Positions 18,765-26,668 of a stretch of 64,000 bases of DNA are shown one piece after another. The stretch covers positions 3,100,001 through 3,164,000 of the forward strand of contig CBDHHN010000004.1 in NCBI GenBank assembly GCA_965263455.1, written 5' to 3'. This stretch comes from CADEDH01 sp965263455 (lineage in GTDB: Bacteria > Actinomycetota > Acidimicrobiia > Acidimicrobiales > SZUA-35). The first letter of the stretch is position 1. Every line of letters starts with the position of its first letter. The position numbers and the translations under genes were made by a program. The notes beneath the pieces are model-generated. The model was not told the DNA's origin. It saw only the letters and a program-made list of their open reading frames with translations, and did no database searches.

Positions 18765-20303
18765 ATGGCACCCGACCCCCTCTCCGCCTTGTCCCCCACG
18801 TCCCGGGCCCACGGCCCGAAGCCGCCGACGGCTCCGACGTCGCCGCCGGCCGCCCTCCGCCTCGACAACCCGACCCGGCTCGACGTTCTCGGTCGACTCG
18901 GTCGTCAGGCCCTCGGCCGCCGCCGGGACTGGGCCGTCCCGGCCCCCGACCTCCACCGACTCCGCCCCGGAGCCGCCCTCGTCGGACCGCTGGCCCTGGT
19001 GGCCTCGGTGGTGGCCGGATGGTTCGCCTTCGCCGGTGCCCAGGGCGAGGGGCCGGTGGCCCTCGGTCTCTTCCTGGGGGCGGCCTCCATCGTCCTCATG
19101 GCCTGGAGCTTCGTGCTCGCCATTCGCCTCCGGCCCCTGGAACCACTGTTCGGTGGCCTGGATCGGGCCTACCAGGCCCACCGGTGGGCCGGCACCCTCT
19201 CGGTGCTGTTCATGTTCCTCCACGTCCGCCTGGAACCCGAGGTCGACGGCGGCGTCCTGGGCGCATCCCAAGCCGTGGCCGATGCGGCCGAGGGGCTGGC
19301 CGGCGTGGGGGAGTACCTGCTCTACGGCCTGGTCGGCATCAGCCTCATCCGATGGTTCCCGTACCGCTGGTGGCGGCTGACCCACAAGCTGCTCGGCGTC
19401 CCGTTCGTGTTCGCGGCGTGGCACTTCGTCACGGCCGAGAAGACCTACGCCAACAACTCCCCCTGGGGCTGGTACTTCGGCTCGATCATGGCCGTCGGCG
19501 TCGTGGCCTGGCTGTGGCGGGTGGTCGTTCGCGACATGGTTCGCCCCGGCCGAAGTCACACGGTGACGGCGGCCGAGGTCGACGGCACCACCCTCGAACT
19601 GCGGCTCCGACCCGACGGGCGCCGGATCCGGCATCGGGCGGGGCAGTTCGTCGCCCTCAAGGTTCAACTCCCGGGCCTCCGGGAGCCGCACCTGTTCACC
19701 ATCGCGTCCTCCCCCGGGGCCGACGAACTCCGGTTCTACATCCGGGACCTGGGCGACTGGACGGCCCGCATGCTCGAGGCCGACCTTGCCGGGGCCCGGG
19801 TGATCGTGGAAGGCCCCTACGGCCGGTTCGAACCGCTGGGCGCCCATGGCCGCCCGGTCCTCTGGGTGGCGGGCGGGGTCGGCATCACCCCGTTCCTCAG
19901 CGCCATCGACTCGCTGGAACCGGTGCCCGAGGGTCGGCGCCCCCTGCTCGTCTACTGCGTGCGGGACCGCGCCGGGGCCACCGCCATGGCCGAGCTGGAG
20001 CGGGCCGAGGCCGACGGGCGCATCGACCTGGAGGTGGTGGCCTCGTCGGAGGGTCGGCGCCTCGACGACGCTCTGCTGACCGACGTCGTCGCCCGCCGGC
20101 CCCGGGCCGGTACGACCCCCGAACGGCCCCTGGCCGAAGCCCATGTCGCCCTGTGCGGACCGGCCGGCCTCTTGTCCACCGCGGCCTCCACCGCCCGGCG
20201 GCTGGGGGCGGCCGAGGTGGAGAGCGAGGCCTTCGACATCCGATCCGGGGTCGGGCCCGATCTGTCCCGTCCTCTCGACGAGCTGGTACGGGCCGGCCGG
20301 TAG
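18765..20303 (+). CDS. Ferric-reductase-like membrane flavoprotein (FRD/NOX family)
   Basis: This 512-residue protein has a Pro-rich cytosolic start, then several membrane helices (about 70-270) with the ferric-reductase-like transmembrane pattern. Candidate haem-ligand histidines occur in QAHRWAGTL, FLHVRLE, RLTHKLLG and AWHFVTAE. A FAD domain follows (about 285-370: HRAGQFVALKV, HLFTIASSP), then an NAD(P)H domain (WVAGGVGITPFL, ALCGPAGLL). It likely moves electrons from cytosolic NAD(P)H through FAD and haem across the membrane to iron, oxygen or another acceptor. It is the first gene of an apparent operon with an ABC transporter, an LLM oxidoreductase and a Sec-type glutaredoxin, divergent from the two-component system. 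Confidence 0.85.
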   Translation: MAPDPLSALSPTSRAHGPKPPTAPTSPPAALRLDNPTRLDVLGRLGRQALGRRRDWAVPAPDLHRLRPGAALVGPLALVASVVAGWFAFAGAQGEGPVALGLFLGAASIVLMAWSFVLAIRLRPLEPLFGGLDRAYQAHRWAGTLSVLFMFLHVRLEPEVDGGVLGASQAVADAAEGLAGVGEYLLYGLVGISLIRWFPYRWWRLTHKLLGVPFVFAAWHFVTAEKTYANNSPWGWYFGSIMAVGVVAWLWRVVVRDMVRPGRSHTVTAAEVDGTTLELRLRPDGRRIRHRAGQFVALKVQLPGLREPHLFTIASSPGADELRFYIRDLGDWTARMLEADLAGARVIVEGPYGRFEPLGAHGRPVLWVAGGVGITPFLSAIDSLEPVPEGRRPLLVYCVRDRAGATAMAELERAEADGRIDLEVVASSEGRRLDDALLTDVVARRPRAGTTPERPLAEAHVALCGPAGLLSTAASTARRLGAAEVESEAFDIRSGVGPDLSRPLDELVRAGR

Positions 20304-20352
20304 GGATCGATGGAGGGGCAAACCACCGTTCGTGGCATGCTGCGGGGCGGTG

Positions 20353-21165
20353 GTGAGCGAGATCGAACCCCTCGTGCGGGCCGAGGGCCTGGGTAAGACG
20401 TTCGACGAGCGCGGACGGCGGACCCGGGCCCTGGCCGACATCGACTTGACCATCGCCACCGGCGAGTTCATCTCCATCATCGGTCCCAGCGGTTGTGGCA
20501 AGTCGACGCTGCTTCGGCTGATCGCCGGGCTACTCCACGCCGACGAGGGGAACCTGACCGTGGCCGGGGCCGCCCCCGGTGCGGGCCGACGGGCCAAGCG
20601 GTTCGGGCTCGTACCCCAGACCCCGGCCCTGCTCCCGTGGCGCACGGTCCGGGCCAACCTGACGCTGCTGCCCGGTCTCAACCGGGGCAAGGGGCGGGGC
20701 AAGGTGCCCGACGAGGAGATCGACCGACTCCTCGAGGCCGTGGGCCTGGCCCCCTTCGCCAACGCCCTGCCGGCCGAGCTCTCGGGCGGCATGCAACAGC
20801 GCGTCTCCCTGGTCCGAGCGTTCGCCCTCCGGCCCGAGATCCTGCTCATGGACGAACCGTTCGCCGCTCTCGACGAGATCACCCGGTCCGAGATGCGGTT
20901 CCAGCTGCTCGACCTGTGGCACGACACCGGGGCCACCGTCGTGTTCGTCACCCACTCGATCGACGAGGCGGTTCTGCTCTCCGACCGGGTGGTGGTGCTG
21001 ACCAGCGGTCCGGGCCGGGTGGCCGACGAACTCCCCGTCGATCTGGCCCGCCCTCGCCGCCACGGGTTGGAGGACGACGAGGACTTCCATCGTCACACCG
21101 CCCGGCTCCGGGGTGCGCTGAACAAGGCGGCCGACACCGGGCGATCGGAATGGAGCCTCGGGTGA
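20353..21165 (+). CDS. ABC transporter ATPase, NitT/TauT/ThiZ type
   Basis: This ATPase of about 270 residues has Walker A GPSGCGKST, Q-loop LVPQTPALLPW, signature LSGGMQQR, Walker B ILLMDEPF and H-loop VTHSIDEA. The SIDEA ending is characteristic of the nitrate/sulfonate/taurine/thiamine-precursor importer group. Several in-frame GTG codons (20332, 20350, 20353) could start it. The domain begins right after these, and the longer frame into the flavoprotein gene is not homologous. It energises the permease that follows with a GTGA overlap and uses the lipoprotein encoded at 22082. Confidence 0.88.
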   Translation: MSEIEPLVRAEGLGKTFDERGRRTRALADIDLTIATGEFISIIGPSGCGKSTLLRLIAGLLHADEGNLTVAGAAPGAGRRAKRFGLVPQTPALLPWRTVRANLTLLPGLNRGKGRGKVPDEEIDRLLEAVGLAPFANALPAELSGGMQQRVSLVRAFALRPEILLMDEPFAALDEITRSEMRFQLLDLWHDTGATVVFVTHSIDEAVLLSDRVVVLTSGPGRVADELPVDLARPRRHGLEDDEDFHRHTARLRGALNKAADTGRSEWSLG

Positions 21166-21998
21166 GCGCCCTCCCCGGAGGGTTGCCCCTCGCCCCCTCG
21201 ACCGGCGACCGGCCCCGGTCGACCTCGTCGGGGGTCGGTCGGTCGTTGCTCGGGCGGCTGGCCCCGGCCGCGGGGTTGCTGGCCCTGTTCGGGGGTTGGG
21301 AGCTCTACGTCCGGCTGGCCGGGGTCTCGCCCCTGACCCTGCCTGCGCCGTCCCGCGTGGTGCGCCACATGGTTGGCGATCCCGGCTTCTACCTCAGTCA
21401 CGGTTGGGTCACGGTGTCGGAGGCCGCCGTCGGCTTCGTCCTGGCCCTGGTGGTGGCCCTGGTCCTGGCGACGGCCATGGCCCACTCCCGCTTCGTGGAA
21501 CGGGCCACCGTCCCCGTGATCGTGCTGGTCCAGTCCACCCCGGTCGCGGTTCTGGCCCCGGTGTTCCTGTTGTGGTTCGGCTTCAGCCCCACGCCCAAGA
21601 TCCTGGTGGCCGCCCTGTTCGCCTTCGTCCCCTTCGTGGCCAACGCCCTCACCGGGCTCCGCAGCGTCGACCCCCACACCCTGGAGGTCCTGCAGTCGGT
21701 CCACGCCTCCCGGCGGGAGATCCTGTGGCACCTGCGGCTGCCCCACGCCCTGCCCGGACTTTTCGCCGCCGCCCGGATCTGTGTCAGCCTGGCCCTCGTC
21801 GGGGCCGTGATCGGCGAGCTGTACGGCGGGTCGACCCGAGGCCTGGGGTATCAGGCCCGGATCGCCCAGTCGCGTAGCCTCGTCGATCAGCTGTGGGGCA
21901 GCGTGCTGGCCCTGGCCCTGATCGGCATCCTGGCCACCCTGTTGGTCATGGCGGCCGAGCGGCGGTTCCTCCGCTGGCACGCCTCCCAACGAACCTGA
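21162..21998 (+). CDS. ABC transporter permease, NitT/TauT/ThiX type
   Basis: This permease of about 278 residues has the BPD_transp_1 fold with about six membrane helices. It contains LTLPAPSRVV typical of the SsuC/TauC/ThiX group, and the cytoplasmic coupling loop lies around VHASRREILWHLRLPHALPGLF. GTG 21162 overlaps the ATPase stop by 4 nt; ATG 21150 is an in-frame alternative. It forms the channel of an importer whose substrate is judged from the binding protein that follows. Confidence 0.88.
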   Translation: MSALPGGLPLAPSTGDRPRSTSSGVGRSLLGRLAPAAGLLALFGGWELYVRLAGVSPLTLPAPSRVVRHMVGDPGFYLSHGWVTVSEAAVGFVLALVVALVLATAMAHSRFVERATVPVIVLVQSTPVAVLAPVFLLWFGFSPTPKILVAALFAFVPFVANALTGLRSVDPHTLEVLQSVHASRREILWHLRLPHALPGLFAAARICVSLALVGAVIGELYGGSTRGLGYQARIAQSRSLVDQLWGSVLALALIGILATLLVMAAERRFLRWHASQRT

Positions 21999-22081
21999 GC
22001 CGGTCCGACGGCCCCGGCTCCAACACCCGGCTCCATCACCCGGCGACGAAGACCGTACGAAACCCGCGACAAGAGGACACC

Positions 22082-23230
22082 ATGCATCGACCACGACGAC
22101 CGCGGCGCCTGACTGCCCCCATCGCCCTCCTCGCCGTGTTGGCCCTGGTGGTGGCGGCGTGCAGCGACACCGCCACCGACACCGCCGACACCGCTCCCGG
22201 CGGCGACACGCCCGAGGACGGTTCGCCACCTGCACTGGGGGACGCCGAGCGATGCGAGGCCAACCGGGCCGCAGGCACCATCGTCTTCGTCTCCTCCTTC
22301 GACTTCGCCGCCGCGGCCAGCATCCTCGACGTGATCGTGGCCGACGCCGAGGGGTACTTCGAGGAGCTGTGTCTCGACGTGGACATCAAGCCGGGCTTCG
22401 CCCCCGGGAACGGCGGACTGGTGGCCGAGGGCCAGGCCCAGATCAGCTCCGCCGGATCCTTCGGGGAGCTCGTCAACACCAACGTCCAGGGAGAGGCCGA
22501 CCTCGTGGCCATCGGTCAGTACGGCAAGACCGCCATCGAGGAACTGGTGGTCCCGGCCGACGGTTCGATCCAGGACCTGGCCGACCTCAGCGGAACCACC
22601 GTCGGCATCAAGGGCGATCTCCCGTACTCCCTGCAGGCCATGTTGGGCCTGGCCGGGGTGGAGCGGTCGAGCTTCGAGGAGTTGCTGCTCGACGGGTTCG
22701 ACCCGGTGGCCCACCTCGACCTGGGCATCGACGCCCTCCCGGTGTACAAGAGCAACGAGCCGGCCCAGCTGGCGGCGGCCGGGGTCGAGGTTCGGGTGTT
22801 CGACCCCTTGGAGTTCGACGTACCGGCCTCGTTCGCCGTGTTCTTCACCAGCGAGGAGTTCCTGGCCGAGCACCCGACGGCGGTCGAGGACTTCCTTCGG
22901 GCCTCGTTCCGGGGCTTCGCCTTCGCCGTCGACGACCCTGAGGCGGCGGTGGCGCACGCCTTCGACCGCATCGACGCCGCCGGCAACCCCCTGTTCCTGT
23001 CGAGCGAGGGCGAGGGCTTCCGCTGGGTCACCGAGAGCGATCTGGTGCTGGCCACCACCCCCGAGGGCGAGGGGCCGGGGCTGCTGGACCTGGATCGACT
23101 GGGTCAGGAGATCGAACTGCTGACCGAGGTCGGCGTGTTCGCCGAGGTCCCCGACTGGCGGGCCATGGCCGCCCCGGAAGCGGCCGACGGCCTGTACGAG
23201 GGCACCGAGTTGGTCTGGCCGGAAGGCTGA
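22082..23230 (+). CDS. NMT1/ThiY-like substrate-binding lipoprotein
   Basis: This 382-residue lipoprotein has a basic N-region, a hydrophobic core and lipobox LVVAACS, so it should be membrane-anchored outside the cell. The mature part resembles NMT1/THI5-type periplasmic proteins that bind pyrimidine thiamine precursors, sulfonates or similar small molecules (VIVADAEGYFEELCLDV, GGLVAEGQAQISSAGSFGELV, LSGTTVGIKG). ATG 22082 has an AGAGGA ribosome site. The ligand is uncertain: a pyrimidine precursor fits the homology, while an organosulfur compound would fit the downstream flavin monooxygenase-like gene. Confidence 0.85.
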   Translation: MHRPRRPRRLTAPIALLAVLALVVAACSDTATDTADTAPGGDTPEDGSPPALGDAERCEANRAAGTIVFVSSFDFAAAASILDVIVADAEGYFEELCLDVDIKPGFAPGNGGLVAEGQAQISSAGSFGELVNTNVQGEADLVAIGQYGKTAIEELVVPADGSIQDLADLSGTTVGIKGDLPYSLQAMLGLAGVERSSFEELLLDGFDPVAHLDLGIDALPVYKSNEPAQLAAAGVEVRVFDPLEFDVPASFAVFFTSEEFLAEHPTAVEDFLRASFRGFAFAVDDPEAAVAHAFDRIDAAGNPLFLSSEGEGFRWVTESDLVLATTPEGEGPGLLDLDRLGQEIELLTEVGVFAEVPDWRAMAAPEAADGLYEGTELVWPEG

Positions 23231-23252
23231 GGCCGATGGGGGAGTGGCAACG

Positions 23253-24362
23253 GTGACGACCTACGGGCTGCTGAGCCTGGCCGACCATCTGGCCGATCCG
23301 GTCACCGGGTCCACCACGACCCAGGCCGAGCGTCTGGCCCAGGTGGTCGAGGCCGCGGTCCAGGCCGAGGCCGCCGGGTTCGCCTCCTTCGGGGTGGGCG
23401 AGCACCATTTCAGCCACTACATCCTCTCGGCCCCCGAACTCGTCCTGTCGGCGGCGGCGGTGCGAACAAGCCGGATCCGACTCGGAACCTCGGTCACGTT
23501 GCTGGCCAACACCGACCCGGTCCGCCAGGCCGAACGGCTGGCCACCCTCGACGTGCTCTCGAACGGTCGAGCCGAGATGACCTTCGCCCGGGGGGTGTCC
23601 GAGAGCACGGCCCACGCCTTCGGGATCGCCGACTTCAGCGAACTCCGTCCCCGTTTCGAGGAGTATCTGCGTCTCGTGCTGCGCCTGTTCTCCGAGGACG
23701 AGGTCACCTGGTCGGGCCGCTACCGCGCCCCGTTGGAGGGCATCCGGCTGCAGCCGAGGCCCATCCAGACTCCCTGCCCCACCATGTGGATCGGGGGAGG
23801 GCTCTCCACCACCTCGGCCCGGTTGGCGGCCGACCTCGACCTCCCGTTCTTCCTTCCCAGCCTGTTCCGGTGGCCCGGCGACTACCGGGAGATCGTCGAC
23901 CACTACCGGGCCCGGCGGCGGCACGTGGGGCACCGCGGCCGGGGCCGGGTCGGCTACCCCAGCTACCTTCACGTGGCCCCCACGTCGCAGGAGGCCCGCA
24001 GCCGGTGGCGCCCCTATCTGGAGCACTACCGGGACTTCGCCACCACGGTCCGTAGCGGCTATGGCCGGGCCACCGACTACGACAGCCTGCTGGCCGGGCC
24101 CGCCATCTGCGGTAGTCCGGCCGAGGTGACCGAGCGGGTGGCCGCCGTCGACGACCTGTTGGGCCTCGACCGGCACCTGTTCCTCCTCGACGCCGGGGGC
24201 CTGCCTCCTGGAGTGGTCGACCAACAGTTGGAGTTGCTGGCCACCGAGGTGCTCCCGGCCCTGGCGGCCGACGCGCCGGCGGAGGATCGACCGTCGGTGC
24301 GCCCCCACCCGGGGTCCGATCCCGAGCCGACGTCGGAAGGAACGACCCCCGACCGGGGTTGA
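23253..24362 (+). CDS. LLM-class flavin-dependent oxidoreductase
   Basis: This luciferase-like (alkanal/alkanesulfonate monooxygenase fold) protein of about 369 residues uses reduced FMN or F420. Family marks are FASFGVGEHHF, RIRLGTSVTLLANTDPVRQAERLATLDVLSNGRAEM and the central PTMWIGGG. GTG 23253 is preferred because a GGGGGAG site lies 8 nt before it; GTG 23244 overlaps that site. It follows the binding protein by 22 bp and is followed 7 bp later by the Sec-type glutaredoxin gene, so all are probably co-transcribed. It may oxidise the imported compound; the ferric-reductase-like protein or glutaredoxin may assist electron flow (inference). Confidence 0.85.
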   Translation: MTTYGLLSLADHLADPVTGSTTTQAERLAQVVEAAVQAEAAGFASFGVGEHHFSHYILSAPELVLSAAAVRTSRIRLGTSVTLLANTDPVRQAERLATLDVLSNGRAEMTFARGVSESTAHAFGIADFSELRPRFEEYLRLVLRLFSEDEVTWSGRYRAPLEGIRLQPRPIQTPCPTMWIGGGLSTTSARLAADLDLPFFLPSLFRWPGDYREIVDHYRARRRHVGHRGRGRVGYPSYLHVAPTSQEARSRWRPYLEHYRDFATTVRSGYGRATDYDSLLAGPAICGSPAEVTERVAAVDDLLGLDRHLFLLDAGGLPPGVVDQQLELLATEVLPALAADAPAEDRPSVRPHPGSDPEPTSEGTTPDRG

Positions 24363-24369
24363 GAGGATC

Positions 24370-24816
24370 ATGGGACGGATCCGTCGCGACCAACTGCCTA
24401 CCGCCCTGGTCTTCGGGCTGGGCCTGGTGGTCGTGGTCGGCCTCGCCGTTGTCGACCCCAGCCCGTTCGCCTGGCTCGTGGTCGTCGTGTTCGGCGCGGC
24501 GGCGTGGTGGTCGTGGCCCGGGCGCCGGGGCCGACATGTGCCCCACGCCGAGGCCCTGGCCGCGGCCGGTGACGACGACGTGATCGTCTACTGGCGACCT
24601 GGTTGACAGTACTGCGCCGCCCTGGCCGTGAGCCTGGGCTCGAGCCGACGCGACGTGACCTGGGTCAACATCTGGCAGGACCCGGAGGCCGCCGGCTACG
24701 TGGCCACGCATCGCGACGGCTTCGAGACGGTGCCCACCGCCGTCACCGGAGCCGGCCTCCTGCTCGCCGCCGACTCGGCGACGATCAAGGCCCACCTGGA
24801 GGGCCGTCGGTCCTGA
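24370..24816 (+). CDS. Membrane-anchored mycoredoxin/glutaredoxin-like protein with in-frame TGA (putative selenoprotein)
   Basis: Read through the TGA at 24604-24606, this frame encodes 148 residues. A GAGAGGA site precedes ATG 24370. Residues 8-27 and 32-49 are two membrane helices; flanking charges place the rest in the cytosol. From about residue 70 it is glutaredoxin-like: VIVYWRPG-[TGA]-QYC, then VNIWQDPEAAGYV and FETVPT (the cis-Pro motif). Mycoredoxins have YWRPGCxxC, so the TGA sits exactly at the nucleophilic Cys and codes for a probable U-x-x-C site. The frame stays open and homologous to a second TGA at 24814-24816. A SECIS-like hairpin follows. A nonsense mutation is the alternative, but its position would be a striking coincidence. 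No sel genes lie in this window. Confidence 0.8.
24604..24642 (+). promoter_or_regulatory. SECIS-like hairpin directly after the in-frame TGA
   Basis: Starting 13 nt after the TGA, GCCCTGGC (24619-24626) pairs with GCCTGGGC (24632-24639) with a single T-T mismatch, closing a CGTGA loop. A G is the second loop base, about 22 nt from the TGA. Bacterial SECIS elements need a stem and a G in the first two apical-loop bases some 16-37 nt downstream, which this meets. Function is inferred. Confidence 0.6.
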
Positions 24817-24862
24817 GGCGGCCCGTCGGGCCCGAGCCGGCCCGGGGCGCTACCGTCCGGCC

Positions 24863-26527
24863 ATGACCGACCCCGGCACCCCGCCGCCCGATCCGACCCC
24901 GCCTGATCCGACCCCGCCCGATCCGACCCCTCCCGATCCGACCTTCTTCGACGCCATCGAGGGGTACTGCGGGCGCCAGAGCGTGGCACCGGGTGAGACC
25001 GTCACCCTCCACGTGTCGACCCGGTCCGACCGCTACGACGTCGTGGTCGAGCGCTGGGGGACCGAGCGTCGCCACCGATGGACGGCCCGGGATCTCCCGG
25101 GCCGGTTCCACCCGGTTCCCGACGGTGCCGACGCCCACGGCTGCGACTGGCCGGCGGCGGTCGAGATCCCGGTGGGCGACGACTGGGACAGCGGTTTCCA
25201 CCTGGTCACCCTCACCGCCCACGGCGCGCCCCCGGGCCGGGACACCGCCTACGCCTACGTGGTGGTGCGGCCCCCTGATCCGGGCGCAGGCCGTGGCGCC
25301 GAACCCGACCGTGGAGGGCGGGCCCTGTTGGTGTTGGCCACCAACACCTGGAACGCCTACAACCCCTGGGGTGGGGCCAGCCTGTACACCGGCGGCCGCC
25401 AGGTGTCGTTCCAGCGGCCCATGGCCCGGGGCCTGCTCTGTCGCGACGAGGTCGAACGGGACGATCGCAAGGCTCGCCCCACCCGCTGGGGCGAGGAGCC
25501 CGACGCCGACGGTCACCGCTACGAGGCCTGGCGCCGGGCCCTGGGCTACCCGGCGTCGGTGGGTTCGTCCGGTTGGTTCTCGTTCGAGCGCCGGTTCGTC
25601 GAGTGGGCCGAGGGCCGGGGCTACCGGCTCGACTACGTGGTCCAGGCCGACGTCGACGCCGATCCCTCGACCCTCGACGGCTACGACCTGGTACTCGGTG
25701 TCGGCCACCACGAGTACTGGTCGGCTCCCGAGCGGGACGCCGTCGAGGCCCACGTGGCCCGGGGCGGGACCTACGCCTCGTTCTCGGGCAACACCCTGTT
25801 CTGGCAGGTCCGCCTGGAGCCGGGCCCGCTGACCGGGCGTGACACCATGATCGGCCACAAGTATTCGGCCCACGAGACCGACCCGGTGGTGGCGGGCGGG
25901 GAACCGGAACGGATGAGCGGGCTGTGGTGTGATCCGTTGGTCGGGCGCCCGGAGTGGTCCCTGCTGGGTGCCGGTTCCGCCTTCGGGCTCTACTACCGCT
26001 TCGGTCGGGCCCTGGCCCGGGGCTCGGGCGCCTTCACCGTCTACCGACACGACCATTGGTTGTTCGAGGGCACCGGCCTGGGCTACGGCGACCTGCTGGG
26101 GGCACGGGACGGGGTCGTCGGCTACGAGACCCTGGGCTGTCGGATCCAGTTCGACGACCACCAGCTGCCGGTGGCGGCGACCGAGCCGGGGATGCCGGAC
26201 GACATCGAGGTCGTCGCCTTCACCCCCTCGTCCAATCTCGGGGTGGGGGAGTACCCGGCCTCCATATCGGCCCTGAGCGATCAGGGGGACCTGGAGTTCC
26301 TGGCGTCGCGCCGCCTGGGCCGGACCGACGCCGATGCCCTGGCCCGCCACCGCTACGGGAACGCGGTGATGGTCGTCTGCCGGCCCGTGCCCGACGGGGG
26401 CGAGGTGGTGACGGTGGGGACCACCGACTGGGTCTTCGGCCTGGCCCAGGATCCGGCCGTGGCCCGGGTCACGGTCAACGTGCTCGATCGGGCCCTCGGC
26501 CCGGCGTCGGCCACGGCGTCCCACTGA
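24863..26527 (+). CDS. N,N-dimethylformamidase large-subunit-like protein
   Basis: This 554-residue protein starts with a Pro-rich segment of four PPDPT repeats (DNA units of 15 nt at 24884-24943), then an all-beta domain (about 35-140). The main domain resembles the C-terminal part of the DMFase large subunit: ATNTWNAYNPWGGASLY, VGHHEYWSAPERDAVEAHVARGG and SFSGNTLFWQVR. DMFases hydrolyse N,N-dimethylformamide using iron and a small subunit. No small-subunit gene is seen here, so it may act on another amide or be structural. It follows the selenoprotein gene by 46 bp and could belong to that operon. Confidence 0.75.
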   Translation: MTDPGTPPPDPTPPDPTPPDPTPPDPTFFDAIEGYCGRQSVAPGETVTLHVSTRSDRYDVVVERWGTERRHRWTARDLPGRFHPVPDGADAHGCDWPAAVEIPVGDDWDSGFHLVTLTAHGAPPGRDTAYAYVVVRPPDPGAGRGAEPDRGGRALLVLATNTWNAYNPWGGASLYTGGRQVSFQRPMARGLLCRDEVERDDRKARPTRWGEEPDADGHRYEAWRRALGYPASVGSSGWFSFERRFVEWAEGRGYRLDYVVQADVDADPSTLDGYDLVLGVGHHEYWSAPERDAVEAHVARGGTYASFSGNTLFWQVRLEPGPLTGRDTMIGHKYSAHETDPVVAGGEPERMSGLWCDPLVGRPEWSLLGAGSAFGLYYRFGRALARGSGAFTVYRHDHWLFEGTGLGYGDLLGARDGVVGYETLGCRIQFDDHQLPVAATEPGMPDDIEVVAFTPSSNLGVGEYPASISALSDQGDLEFLASRRLGRTDADALARHRYGNAVMVVCRPVPDGGEVVTVGTTDWVFGLAQDPAVARVTVNVLDRALGPASATASH

Positions 26528-26668
26528 CGCCGTGGCGTCGAGCCAGCCTCCCGGCGTCGGCCGTCAGCTCGCCCGGGCCCCCGGCCCGGTGCTAGCAAGG
26601 GGTTGTTCAATCCGACCGAGTTCCCGGGTCCACGGCATCGATCCGGGGTGAGCCCAGGGGGTCAGCCG

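Noticed and set aside
24604..24606. Ordinary stop ending a 78-residue membrane protein
   Set aside because: The following frame continues the glutaredoxin fold without a break, and the TGA replaces the active-site Cys. A simple stop would leave half a conserved domain untranslated.
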